Source: Punica granatum (lineage: Eukaryota; Streptophyta; Magnoliopsida; Myrtales; Lythraceae). Taken from it: DNA of 64,000 bases. How positions within the stretch are numbered: position 1 is the first letter of the stretch; each line of letters starts with the position of its first letter. A program made the position numbers and the translations under genes. The notes below the pieces were generated by a model. The model was not told the DNA's origin. It saw only the letters and a list, made by a program, of their open reading frames with translations, and did no database searches. The stretch is taken from NCBI RefSeq assembly GCF_007655135.1, contig NC_045127.1, positions 7,821,001 to 7,885,000 on the forward strand, written 5' to 3'. Below, piece by piece: positions 22,759 through 34,432 of this stretch.

Positions 22759-23381
22759 TTTATTTTTTCACGATTTGGTTCAGTAATTGTCTTGCAAGAA
22801 ACGATCGATAATCATTGGTCAACTAACTGAGATCACGCATTCTTTTCATTTATTTATTTATTTTTTCGATCAGTTTCATTTATTTATTTGTTTGTTTGAT
22901 TTATTTTGGAAGACAATTTTCTCAAGAAGTCGGCCTACAAGAAAAGAATATGTCAACGAAGGTGGCCTTGTCAATTGCTATTATTTTTCCAATCTCAATA
23001 AATAAAAGAAAATGAAGAAAAAATGTATCTAATTCCATTGCTCTTCTCTAATATTTTTTGCTAAGAAAATTATTTCTTGTTTCACACTTTAAAAAAAAAA
23101 GATTCTTGTTTCACACTTAAAAAAAGATTCTTGTTTCACACTTAAAAAAAAGAGTGCCAATAATTGGCTCATCATAACACGTCAGCGTAATTTGTTGACA
23201 ATAAGGTCAACATAATATGTTCTTCACGCGTGTGAATGTCGTCGTTGACGGTATTTGATCACATATTACGTACTGTCCTCATACGTATACTCGTGGTTAA
23301 CTTAGTGAGACACGTCGAACCCAGAGATTAATTCATCATGAATTAATACAATCAATTAATTAATTAGTAGACATGGGAAAG
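22759..23381. other. AT-rich spacer with a short tandem repeat
   Basis: At about 23077-23150 a ~24-bp unit (CTTGTTTCACACTTAAAAAA with GATT) occurs three times. Otherwise this is AT-rich spacer reaching the end of the 5-phosphatase gene. Confidence 0.6.
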
Positions 23382-24219
23382 CTACGCAGAGGTCAATGTT
23401 TCTAATCTTGGCAAGACCCTCAAGCATAGATGAGCTTTCACTGGCTTATGGTCGGAACTTTCGATATTATCCACCGACTCGTATGAGTGAAGAGTTGCAT
23501 GGATCTTATCAGCGTCATCTACCTTGAACAAGATCCGATCCGTCCATGCTGGCACCCGAACCTTTGCAGAAAACAACATTGAATCAGTTATATTATTATT
23601 CTCAAAAACCTAATATATGAATTTAAACACAGACAGACGGATGATGGATGAGAAATTGACGACGCTCAAGAGGGAGGGAGAGAATACCTTGTAGCTCGTA
23701 TCGTAGTCACTGCTTCCGACGTTGTACTTGTATGTCGGTTTGAATCTTAATGAGCCCTCGCAGTAACCATTGAAAATCTCTCCTCTCTCGGCCTCTTGCA
23801 GAAGCTGGTCCTTGCTTATCAACTCCTGCAACGAAGAGGCACGAAATGTTAAACTTGGGAATTCTTCGAACACAGACCGTTATAAGAGTGAGTGAATAGG
23901 ATGTATTTTAGCGCACTTTCTGGAGGTCGTTATGTATCAATTTTCTCGCAGGGTGGGTGTCGATGCCCCGAAGACGGTAGTTGAGGTCTCCCAACCAGAC
24001 GGTCACTTGGGCGGGCGGGGCATAAGGGTTGCAGTCCTTTGAGAATAGGGAGTGAGATATGTGCTGGCACTGAGAATTCCTTTGCTCCACATTGTGCTCA
24101 TGAGCTGCACGCACAATATATGAGTTATAAATTTAGTATTGGAATCTTTTTTTTTTCCTTTTTTTTTTAGTGTTGAAAAAATTAATTAATTTGGAGGATG
24201 TGCGTGATGAAAAGAAACA

Positions 24220-24256
<37 letters not shown>

Positions 24257-25829
24257 TTATAAGAGATCAGGTTTACAGACTTCGCAATGGATGATGGTAA
24301 AGGGAAAATAATTAAAGATGAATGAAAGTTCACTTATGAAAATTAAATTCGAGATGCTTTGATTCTGAATTGAAGATGAAAATCACTGCACTGAATTTCA
24401 TTTCTCAAAATGTGAAAAATCAAACAGAAGAAAATACCAGAGAGATGGCAAGAGATGAAAACTAGACGGAATCCTTTGAAATTGATGCAAATAGCCACAG
24501 CTCCTTTCTTCCTCCTTATCAGCCCTCCACATCCTCCAACTGAATGCTTGTCGACCTTCACTTCTGCACCAGACGTTACACTAATTAATCTCTTTCAGTT
24601 CGATTAATTAGTAATCTCAGTCGTCAATATCGACTTCAGCTATAGGTGTGCCGGAAGCGTTACGCTGTGCTCTAAAATTGTATGTGGGTCGACGCCGAGG
24701 AACCAAACCTGACCTCTAGCCAAAAGCTTCGAGTTCTTGGGCCCAAACACGTACAGCTGCACGGATTGCATCACTGCTTTCCCCAGCAATCTTCACATCC
24801 CGACATGAATCTTAGTTAGTATATATATGTATATCTCAATGCGCAAAGTTTGTCAAACCATACACCACAACGCAAATTAATCTGACAATCAAAAGATGCA
24901 CGGGAGATGCAAATCAGGTGGCTTGGTTATAGCCCGCTTAATTACATGTGAGTTGGAGCCATGACTGCCTGCAACATTCTCGAGATGTTGGTCCGCGGGG
25001 CCTCCTGTAGTCCGACCACCAATAGTTCGAAATTCCTCTTGCTCCCGACCAGTTCTACTAGATCTTCATACGATACCTTTAATAAATAAATACATCAGCA
25101 AAATACACCTTCGGTACAACTTCATTTTGAAATTCGAACCACAAGGTCGGAGACTACTCTCTTATTGTTAATAAAAAAAACTCATTCATGAATCATTATT
25201 AGCATATTGAGAATGACTGTACGTGCCTGTCCATTCATGTTCCAGGTGACAAGGCAAATGCAAAGGTCCGACTCGTTCGAGAAGTCACAGGAGTTATTCG
25301 ATTTCAGTGTCCTTATTCCTTCATGTGCTGTTGTTGGTTCTTGGTTGTCCATGGCGTCTCTTAACCGCGGTTTGCACCTCCTCCAGTAACTGAGAAAATT
25401 CTTAACAATATATCTGTTTTAGAGATTTGAAAGGCCTCAAATTGTGTTAGGACCACTCATATATAATGTATATGGTGCTAAAACACCGAAACACATCGAC
25501 ATACTTGTTGTTTTTATATGGATTAATAATCCTGCATCACACGACTTTTAGTACGTGTAAATCCTGATCGACTATCCCTCATCTAAATAGCCCCCCGGTT
25601 GGAAATAAAAAGTTCAAAAACTAAGCAATTAATCATGGATCGAGGAGCATGTGGGAGCTCAAAGCAGCCAATTGTATATGGTACACACGGTAAATCTGAA
25701 CATTCAAGAGTATGTTCGAGATAACTAAAAACCTAACAAGAAATTTCACACGGAATTAACCCATAACGAGTTTAAGTATGTTTTTAATGAATATATATCA
25801 TATATGTTTTACCTGAGATGATTTCCCAT
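23382..25829 (-). CDS. Inositol-polyphosphate 5-phosphatase, 8 exons
   Basis: Exons 25813-25829, 25227-25389, 24946-25076, 24714-24790, 24438-24563, 23917-24104, 23688-23825 and 23382-23561 join in phase to 339 residues. The catalytic fold starts at TWNMNG (54-59). It has both 5-phosphatase signatures, WLGDLNYR (208-215) and RVPAWTDRIL (282-291), and SDHKP (316-320). These enzymes remove the 5-phosphate from phosphoinositides or soluble inositol phosphates, damping Ca2+ and membrane signalling. The short single-domain form resembles Arabidopsis 5PTase11, which I recall as about 334 residues. The start MGNHLS fits an N-myristoylation consensus, so membrane attachment is plausible. An in-frame stop lies upstream of this ATG. 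The second intron uses a GC donor (ACAG|GCACGT). An (AT)n run at 24222-24253 lies in an intron. Confidence 0.9.
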
Positions 25830-25889
25830 ATCTGCTGCAGTACTATAATCTTCTCAATCCCTGAACTCTCCTTGTGCAGACGGCAGGCT

Positions 25890-27471
25890 CCTCACAGTAC
25901 AAACAGTTGTCCAAAGAAGAAGTAGGAGAAGAGGGGAAGAACGTAATGACTTCTTGAATTACAAAACCAGAAGATTCTGGGCTTATGTGATATAATCGTC
26001 GTGTGGCATGGCAAATTATATAAGGAAAATTATGCCAATTCTGGCAACATGTGTGCGTGTGTGTCTATTAATGGATTTGCATGGGGGAATGAAAAGTCAG
26101 ATGGGTTGAAAAGCTTATCATAAGGTCAAGACTAATTACTTGAAGTTAGGTGGGGCTTGTTGAAAAAGAATACTCAGAGGATCGATCAGAAGTTTAATCA
26201 AATTAGGATATGACAAGCAATTGAAATCCCAAACACAAATTTATTGTACGCGCAGTTTGCAGATAATAGAAGCAAGAAGTTTCTAGTCATGGTTTATGTA
26301 TACATAGGTTCCCATATTCTACCTATCAGAAAAAAAGGTTCCCATATATTCTTCAAGATAGGGACATTATCGTCTTTTTCAGGTGATAATATATCGCAAG
26401 AACACAAGATTCCCATGTTTAATTTATGACTGGGAAGCATTTTTGTAGTTAGGAATAAGGTAACTCCCGAAAAAAGAATTAATTTCAGCTAATAGAATAA
26501 GAACATTTCAAATACCTCGCCGATAAAAAAATGAATTTTATAAGGTCATGCTTAAGAATTGCATTTAGATAAGAATTCTAGACGTATAGAATTATGCCAT
26601 CCAGTAACATACGCATTTGGTTAAGATGGGAGATGCATTTACATGTGTGTAATTATTAATTTAAAATAACTAAAGCATACATACACTATCCTTCAAATAA
26701 ATTATTGAAATATTGAGTAAATTATTTATTTATATTTTAGGTCAACTATATGTAGAGGCAAGTACACATCTTAGCTGAGTTATCGCGAGCAAACTACTTT
26801 ACATCTACTAAGTCATTACGCTAAGTTTTGAGTAAATTAGTTAAGTAAAAGGTAAGTTTAAGAATGCTTATTAATTTTCAGTGACGGTACAATAAAATTT
26901 TTTGATTATCGAAAGATGATTTACAATTTCATAGTCATTTTATTTTGCTTCCAGTACAACGAAAGTTAATGAGATAATTTGGTCAACTCTGAACATAAAA
27001 TAATTACTGGAGCATCAATTTGTATTTAAATTATTGTTATATTATGAAAACGTAGTCCTTTGTCCTTTTGCAACATCTAATTAATTACCTCATATATATA
27101 TAAATATATATTATCCGCCCTACACCCGAATTGTATTCATCTTTCTTGATTTATGATTTCTTTCGTTAATTTCATTTTAAAATTATAATATAACCATTAA
27201 TACTCTCGTTCATGGAAAGTTAGGGAATTCAATATTGACTGAAATTACATAAATTGAAGTTAAATAAAAATAAAAGGACAGAGAGAAGGGGTGGTTGTGG
27301 AAACATGGAAGTAGAGAAGAAACGAGGGAGGTTGGAGAGAGGAAAGTGAGATATTTTAAGAGAAAAAGAAGAGAGAAGAATTTATAGAATTAAGTCGTTA
27401 TAATTATTTTAATTACAAAGGAGTTGTGACAATTTTTGTTGGGATTGAAAGAATAATAATCTCGGAAACTC
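25890..27471. other. Upstream region of 5-phosphatase gene and AT-rich spacer
   Basis: Contains the presumed promoter and leader of the 5-phosphatase gene, then AT-rich DNA. No other gene is supported. Confidence 0.5.
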
Positions 27472-27985
27472 TAGAGGTTGTCTGGATTGATGGATTAGGG
27501 GGGATTGGGAGGGGTGGGGAAGGAAAGGGGATCAAATCCCATGTTTAGTATTAGTTTTTAAGTGAGGGGAGAGATATGGAAGTATTAGGTGAAGCTAATA
27601 CACCAAATGATATGTGTTATTTTAATCAAATATTAAAAAAAATATAAAAGAAATAAGTGTTGTGGGCTTCACATAATAACTTGATAGACACTGAGTGGAG
27701 ACTCACAATATATGTGTTAGTCTCACCTTTTCTCGGATTGTGAATCTCACTAAATTCCCCAAACCCCTTATTTCCCAATTCCACAATTAAGAGGGATTGG
27801 TTAAAAAAAAAACTATAATACCACCCAATCATTCAAACCAGAGGAAGCGCTTGGAGGATAACTTTATCCTCCCCCATCACTTACTTATGCAAACAAAACA
27901 ACGAATTTTATTTCCCTCCCCACCATACGCCTTCCCTTCCAATCCCACCCCAACTCTCCATTCTTGGTTATCCAAACAAGGTGTT
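27472..27985. mobile_element. Possible PIF/Harbinger-like MITE
   Basis: The left part reads AGGTTGTCTGGATTGATGG. The right part, reversed, reads CACCTTGTTTGGATAACC. Both resemble the CCTTGTTTGG-type ends of Harbinger MITEs, and G-rich (left) and C-rich (right) stretches mirror each other. The flanking trinucleotides are TAG and TAA, so a 3-bp duplication is only suggested. Confidence 0.35.
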
Positions 27986-28189
27986 AGTTTTCTTCTCACT
28001 TTCGTAGAAATATAAATATTAATTACCTCATGTATATATATTATCAATTAATATAAATATAAAGTGCGTTTCGACATAATTTTTCTTTTTTTCATATTTT
28101 AATCACCATATTATCAATTGCTTTTCATAATTTATAACCAATGTACAAAGATTATTATATAAAGAATGGAAAAGAATTTTATAAATTTA

Positions 28190-29320
28190 AAAATTAAGTA
28201 ATGAAATTAATGATTACAAAAGAATTTGCAGGAAAGAAAGGTAACATGGAGAAAGGAGAGAGAGGGTATGGAAGAAATTGTGGTGGATGGTTAAAGGTGA
28301 TGTAAATTTACTAACACATATTTAAATTTAATGGTTCATTATCATTTAGGCTATGTTTGGTCATTAGTGTTAAAGATGAAGGTGGAATGGGATGGGGTTT
28401 TAAAATACCAAGGATATTCAATACTTAATAAGTGTTTGGACTTCACTTTTAATATAATGCCTGGAACAATTAATCAGGTGACGACGCGTGTAATCTTTGA
28501 TCTCTTTACTTTCGCTATGTGTCCCCACATATGCAAGTTCCCATGTGATTTTCATGTGATTTTTGCCACATGTCGCCATGTAATATTTCTTAATTACATA
28601 ATTATTGTTTCAAAAATAAAAAGTTAATAATAAAAACATATGATATATTAATACAACATCAATTAAATAAAATAATAATCTATATAAAATTACATCATCG
28701 TATTAGTAAAAATCTATTATCTAAATAAAAAATATTACACGGAATTTACTAATTCTAATTGGTAGAATTACAACGCCATACTAATAAAAAAACATGTATT
28801 AAGAATTGGTAGAATTATAGTGCCGTATTAATAAAACGTTACATAAATTTTACCTATTCAATTTGGTAGAATTAGTATATTATTTAATAATTAAAATCTT
28901 TGTGAAATTCGAAACTAAACTTACCGTTTTAATACGAATTGTAAGAGTTACTATTATTATATTAAAAAGATTACATGGATTTTACCAAATCAAATTGGTA
29001 GAATTACAACATCGTAATAATAAAAAAGATCTTCCTTTTTTCCATGTGATTTCCCATGTCCGTATTCATCATGGAAATTACTGCTATTCATATCCCAAAA
29101 ATCTTGTTTTTTTTTTTCATTAGTAAAGAGCATGTAATAAACTCGTGCAACGTGCGACTGTAATGTCTAGTTACAAAAGAAATTGTAGTAAGAGAAATGT
29201 AACATGGAGAAGGGAGAGAGAGGGTGTGGAAGAAATTGTCGCGGGCGGTTAAAGGTAACCTTTCAATTTACCAATACATATTTAAATTTAATGGTTCGTT
29301 ATTATTAAGGATATTCAATA
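28190..29320. repeat. Diverged direct repeat flanking a Helitron-like insertion
   Basis: The segment at about 28210-28335 (AACATGGAGAAAGGAGAGAG ... TATTTAAATTTAATGGTTC) recurs at about 29165-29300 with roughly 85% identity by eye. The spacing is about 965 bp. The small Helitron-like element at 28679-29170 lies between the copies. Confidence 0.6.
28679..29170 (+). mobile_element. Non-autonomous Helitron candidate
   Basis: It starts with TCTATATAAAATTAC preceded by A, and ends with CTAG followed by T. A small hairpin (TCGTGC-AAC-GTGCGA, with wobbles) stands nine bases before CTAG. This fits the Helitron pattern of 5'-TC, a 3' hairpin plus CTRR, and insertion between A and T. The interior holds several copies of an ATTGGTAGAATTACAACG-like word and no coding sequence. 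Confidence 0.55.
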
Positions 29321-31000
29321 GTTAATAACATAATCTTTAGAAACGAAGTTAAATTTAATTTAGTTTGATTTTAGGAAATAAAAATAAAAAAATTGGGAAA
29401 AGTATGTGAGAAAATTTGAAAAAAAAAGATAAAAAAGTAATCATTGTGTTGTTGAATTGAAGAAAAAGTTTTGAAATTGAGAAAAAATATTGAATAGTTA
29501 AGAGAATTTAGTATTAAAAAAATTAATTGTAATAATAGATAAGAAAAAATATGAGAGAAAATTTGAAAAAAAAAGAAAAAAAAATGATTGTATTGTTGAA
29601 TTGAAGGATAAATAAAGTTAAGTAAATCTTTTTTTTTTTGTAAACAAACAAACAAACCATAGTGTTTGGACTTCAATTTGAAATACGAAGGGGAAATGAC
29701 AAATGTCCTCACAAAAGATTATTTTAAAATTTCTTAAAATAAAAAAAAGAGAGATTTTTTGAAATTAAACCAAAAAAAAAAGGAAAAACTGTCGAAGAAA
29801 TACTAAGAGAGGCCATGTTTGATCGACTTCGGCGACTGCCGCTTCGATGAGGTTGCTAGCAGCCTTGACTTGGCGATGGTACTTGACATTAGGCCACCAT
29901 CACCGAAAAGTCATCCCCCTACGAAAGAGAGGGGAGCGCCCAAGTCACAGTGGATCCTTTCTGTCTTCAATGAGAGTGAGGGGGGACAATTTCGCAATGG
30001 TAGTGGCCCAAGCGCTGGCCACCACCGCTCATTGCATGCCTCTCTCCCTTTTACCTTCACAAAGAAGGCACGTTTTGAAAATTCGAGAGAAACTAAGGGT
30101 AAAAGTGTCATTTGATTAAATATATTGTTTTAATTTGCCCTAAACCCACCCCTTAAGTGAAATTAGATTAGATGCTTAATAATTATATTATAATCTAACT
30201 CAAATCAATCTTTAGTCTGACGTCACCAAACACGGTATAAGGATTTTGAAATTCCAATCCTAGTTCTATATTTCGCCTGTCAAATGCAACCTTAAGTTAC
30301 TTTCGATGAATATATATATATATATATATAATATTGGAAAGAGAATTTTATAGCACTAAAGCCTTTTTCAATATAAATAATGTCATAGATATAGATACCT
30401 ATTCATATATTTTTTTGGTAATAACATATTCATATATTTTCATATTATTATACACGTGGGAAATTGTTAATCATTTAAGTTAAATTTCTCCTCTTAAGGA
30501 AATTATTAAACATTTCCAACACTTTAGGCACGTGTCGTAAAACGTGTTTATAAGACGGCAGAAATAATTCAACGCAAGAAATTCAAAACAGGAGCCAGAT
30601 AATGATGAAGAAAAAGGAAAAAAATAATTATCTACTCTTTCTAAGGAGCAATGAGCAAAATAATATGACCAACAGCGGGTAAAGAAGCGTGAAATGAGAA
30701 AAGAATAGAATACTTGGCGTGTATCATGGTATGGTATATGAAAATTCCGCGTATCTCACCGAGTTCAATTCGAGCCCAATCAATTCACTAAGGAAATAAA
30801 AGTTTCTCAACATGCTTTTCTCCATTTTGAAGACTCGGACTCAAGATTTGTTTAACAGGATTAAATGTCGAACAGTTTGAAATCTTCAACCAATTCATTT
30901 CGGAAAAAGAGAAAAAAAAGAAGAAGAAGGGGAAATAAAGAAAACAGTTTTCCAAATTCTCAGAAATCGTAGCTTTTTTACTATCTCTATAATTGTCGAA
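29171..31000. other. AT-rich spacer with a GC-richer island
   Basis: Mostly A/T-rich. A GC-richer block at about 29815-30115 has open frames on both strands but no recognisable protein. It is bordered by GGCCATGTTTGATC and ACCAAACACGG, which look like MITE-type termini. A (TA)n run lies at 30310-30330. The distal end holds the promoter of the first F-box gene. Confidence 0.45.
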
Positions 31001-31508
31001 GGGAAGGTATTGGCTTCCCTCTCCCTCTTGCTTAGTTGCTCAGTTCAGCTGAGCTCTCATTGTCTCCTCTCTCTCGACGCTTGTTCAGGTAAATGTTCGA
31101 TCATGTTGTGCATTTAACTTTTGTCGTATAGTTGTTTTTCTTAACTCAGCAGAAAGATCATGTCGGATTCGGCAGTGTTTGTTCTCTTCCTGTCTCTTTC
31201 TGCGGCTCGCTGCCCCTACCCTTTCGCTTAGAAGCCCTGCCCGAAAGTTCTACTTGATTCCCGTTTCAAATTTCAATTCTACTGCTGAACGATTCAATTT
31301 GCGGATTTTGTCAAGGTAACAGCTGATTTGGGATGCTTTCTGACAGGTTTCGCGGTGGGAAGTGCAGGTATTTTTGCTTACAGCTCCTAGGGTTTCCTTG
31401 GTTAGACCTCGGGGTTTTGATGGTGAAACTTGTTTAGGTCAGGATTTTGGGGTTTCCTTCATCCCGTAGCTCAGCGAGTGGACGGACCATTAGCTTCTTG
31501 GAATAGCA

Positions 31509-33907
31509 ATGGTGAGCTGTTCTCCCTTTGTTTTAATTAATTAAAACCGGAACGCACTTTTGTGCTGCTTTATTATTTCCAAATGTGGAGGCTATATCGA
31601 ACTTGGGTGAATCGTTGGCTTGCTTGTTTGATTGGGTAGATATCTTATACGTCCTTAATTCCATTCATGTTTGTTACAGCAGAGTATGTGTGAATCGAGT
31701 CAGTTTGTCCATTTATAAAATGTTGTTGGTTCAGTTATGTCTAAAAGCCCTGTATTGCGTGTAAATTCCCGATTGTAGGTTTTATGTTGGGTTCCAATTG
31801 AACATCTGTTAATCAACTCTACTCCTCCTTAAAGAAGTAAGATTGGGTAACAAACGTGATTCCTTATCATTGTAAATAGCAGCTTTCATGTATTAAAAAT
31901 TGTCTTCACCATTATCGACAAGAAAACTGGCCTTTTCCGATGACGATGATGCGGGTGTTATCATTTCATAACCAAGGTTTTATTTTACCAGAGGAATGGG
32001 AAATCTTGAACCGCTATTATGAAACACCAGATAATCTAGTAGCTCTGTTTGGCCATTCTCTCATAAATTACATGTGTACTTGCTATATTTGAGATGACGA
32101 TTGAATTCAAAGTTTCAGAGATGATCATGTCAGACTGAAAGTTTTATATTATTCAGAGAAAACTTTCTAGCTATTGAAGGGATATATAAGCTGAAAAGAT
32201 TCTTATTGTGTTTGCATTTGGAATCATATTCATCCGTTAGCTCTTTGCATTTGCAGAAGCATAGAGAGCCGCCCAAGAGCCTTTGCCAGACACAGGCAGA
32301 ATTGGATAAATTCAGTAATCTTCCTGGCCATGTTATTGACCAGATCTTGTCTCAGTTATCCATAAGGGATGCCGTGAGGACCAGTGTCTTATCAACCAAA
32401 TGGCGGTACAAGTGGACAACTATCCCGAACCTTGTGTTCGATAATCAGTGCCTCACATTCACTTCCCAAGACCAGACGGTCATCAAGAACAAATTAGTGA
32501 ATGTAATTGATCATGTCCTCTTGCTGCATACGGGCCCGATCTACAAGTTTAAGCTGTCCCATAGAGACCTTATTGGAATCACCGATATCGATAAGTGGAT
32601 CCTTCATCTCTCGAGGAGCCCTATCAGAGAATTCGTGCTTGAGATATGGAAGGGCCAACGGTACAAGTTGCATTCTAGCTTGTTTTCTTGCCAGGATTTG
32701 ATACACTTGGAGCTCTTTAATTGTTTGCTCAGACCACCTGCAACATTTCGAGGCTTTAAGAACTTGAAGAGCCTCGACCTGCAGCATGTTACCATGGCCC
32801 AAGAAGTCTTCGAGAGTCTTATATCAAGTTGCCCTCTTCTCGAGAGGCTGACCCTAATGAACTTCGATGGGTTCACTCATCTCAACATTGACGCTCCTAG
32901 ACTTCTGTTCTTTGACGTCGGAGGTTATTTTGATGATATTACTTTCACGAACACCTTCAATTTAGCGCTAATTTCGATTGGGCTGTATGCTGATGAGAAA
33001 GTTGAGAGGAGATCTGCTCGAAATTCCAGCAATCTGCTTAAGTTCTTCGCTCACTTGCCCAATATTCGGAGGCTCGAGATTCAGAGCTACTTCTTAAAGG
33101 TATCAGGTTTTCTTACATCACTCTGGGGAAGTAGGAACTCCCTAAGTAATTGACTTTGTAGTAATAGCGGGTCTAAGTAGGATATTAATTGGATCACGAG
33201 AATCCTGCATTATATCAGTAACTTATAATACCTCGCTCAGATAGTATATATACTCAATCTTGCTTTTGCTATGCTTCTATGTTGTTTCAGTATTTGGCTG
33301 CTGGTGATGTACCGGGAAGGCTTCTCTACCCTTGCACAGATCTCGGATATCTTTCCATACGCATAAATTTGGACGATTTTGCTGAAAATTCGGCTGCTCT
33401 ATGCCTCCTAAGGAGCTCCCCGAACTTGCAGGAGCTAGAGATATTGGTATAGTTTTCTCCTTGATGCATTGCTGACTGCTGTTTCATTACTAGGAAAATT
33501 AGAAAAAAGAGGTCATAAAAAGAGCTGGAGTTTGGACAAGGTCTTCATGCTAGAAATCAGAAACCTGAAATCATATCCAAAAAGAATGCCACGAGTTTTT
33601 TGATCCCTGTCAAACTAATGTGCAGGCTCGTCCGGAGGAGCCGTCTTCTGGAGCAACTTGCCTGAGCTTCTGGGAGGGCGAGCAGAAGTACTGCAAATTC
33701 TCTCAACTTCGGCTAGTAAAAATTTATGGCGTCTCCGGGATCAAGACTGAGCTCGAGTTCATACGCTTTGTTCTGTTAGCTTCTCCTGTGCTGGAGAAAA
33801 TGATCATTAAGCCTGCTCCAGTCAATGAAGGAATGGAGATGGTGAAGGAATTGCTTCGGTTTCGGCGAGCTTCTGTCCAAGCCGAGATCGTCTATGTGGA
33901 CCCATGA
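31509..33907 (+). CDS. F-box/LRR/FBD protein, copy F (intact)
   Basis: Exons 31509-31511 (the ATG alone, then GTGAGC), 32257-33099, 33291-33446 and 33626-33907 join in phase to 427 residues. The F-box is at about 20-60 (LPGHVIDQILSQL, then WRYKWTT). Leucine-rich repeats follow, with the hallmark CPLLERLTL, and the FBD domain lies at the C-terminus (about 345-425). Such proteins usually bind SKP1 through the F-box and present substrates to an SCF ubiquitin ligase. Their targets are mostly unknown. The one-codon first exon is inferred from the exon layout of the neighbouring copies; otherwise translation could start at 32206. Leader exons probably lie at about 31.0-31.5 kb. Confidence 0.8.
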
Positions 33908-34215
33908 TGACTTTCCTTTGCTGTTTTTGCTGGATCAATGACTTATTGTGATACTTGCTGTACGGGAGAAAACTAAATCAGATGCTGGAACTGGTCTCCT
34001 CTAGTTGTAATGCATGGTTCGTATCCTGAGTATTAGTTAATAGTTATCGAAGAAATAGTATCTTTATCTCCGTCTCTTTGGTCCGAGGGCGGGAGTCGTG
34101 GATCGCTGAGGATTATTAAATAATTCACGTGGTCTTCTCGAACGTGACTGCTCCCTCGGCAGTCATTATGGTCATGGATGAACCTGAAAAGAGAAAAATG
34201 AGAGAAAACTGTGCT

Positions 34216-34432
34216 CCCCTCTGTTGGCTGCTCCCTCGACCATAGGTTCCGACGAGCTTCCGGCGAGCGTTGCTGCGGGATCTCCTGGCCCAGAGCTCCT
34301 GTCTGTCCGGACGCAGCTCCGACCGGCACGGCTGCTCGATTTTTCTTCCCTCCATCAATTGACCAATTCCCAATTAATAGTTTCCCTCACTGAAATTCTT
34401 CGCACTCCCACTTCTGTTTACATTCGGGGTTC
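34216..34432 (+). promoter_or_regulatory. 5' leader shared by copies G, H and I
   Basis: About 200 bp upstream of the copy G start, with the series GACGAGCTTCCGG, GCGGGATCTC, CGGACGCAGCTCCGA and CCCACTTCTGTTTACAT. The same series recurs before copy H (about 40780-40938) and copy I (about 43848-44034). It marks the proximal promoter and leader that duplicated with the genes. Confidence 0.65.

Noticed and set aside
32206..32256. Start codon of F-box copy F at 32206
   Set aside because: This stretch ends in a good acceptor (TTTGCAG). The neighbouring copies all begin with a small separate exon, so 31509 is preferred, although not proven.
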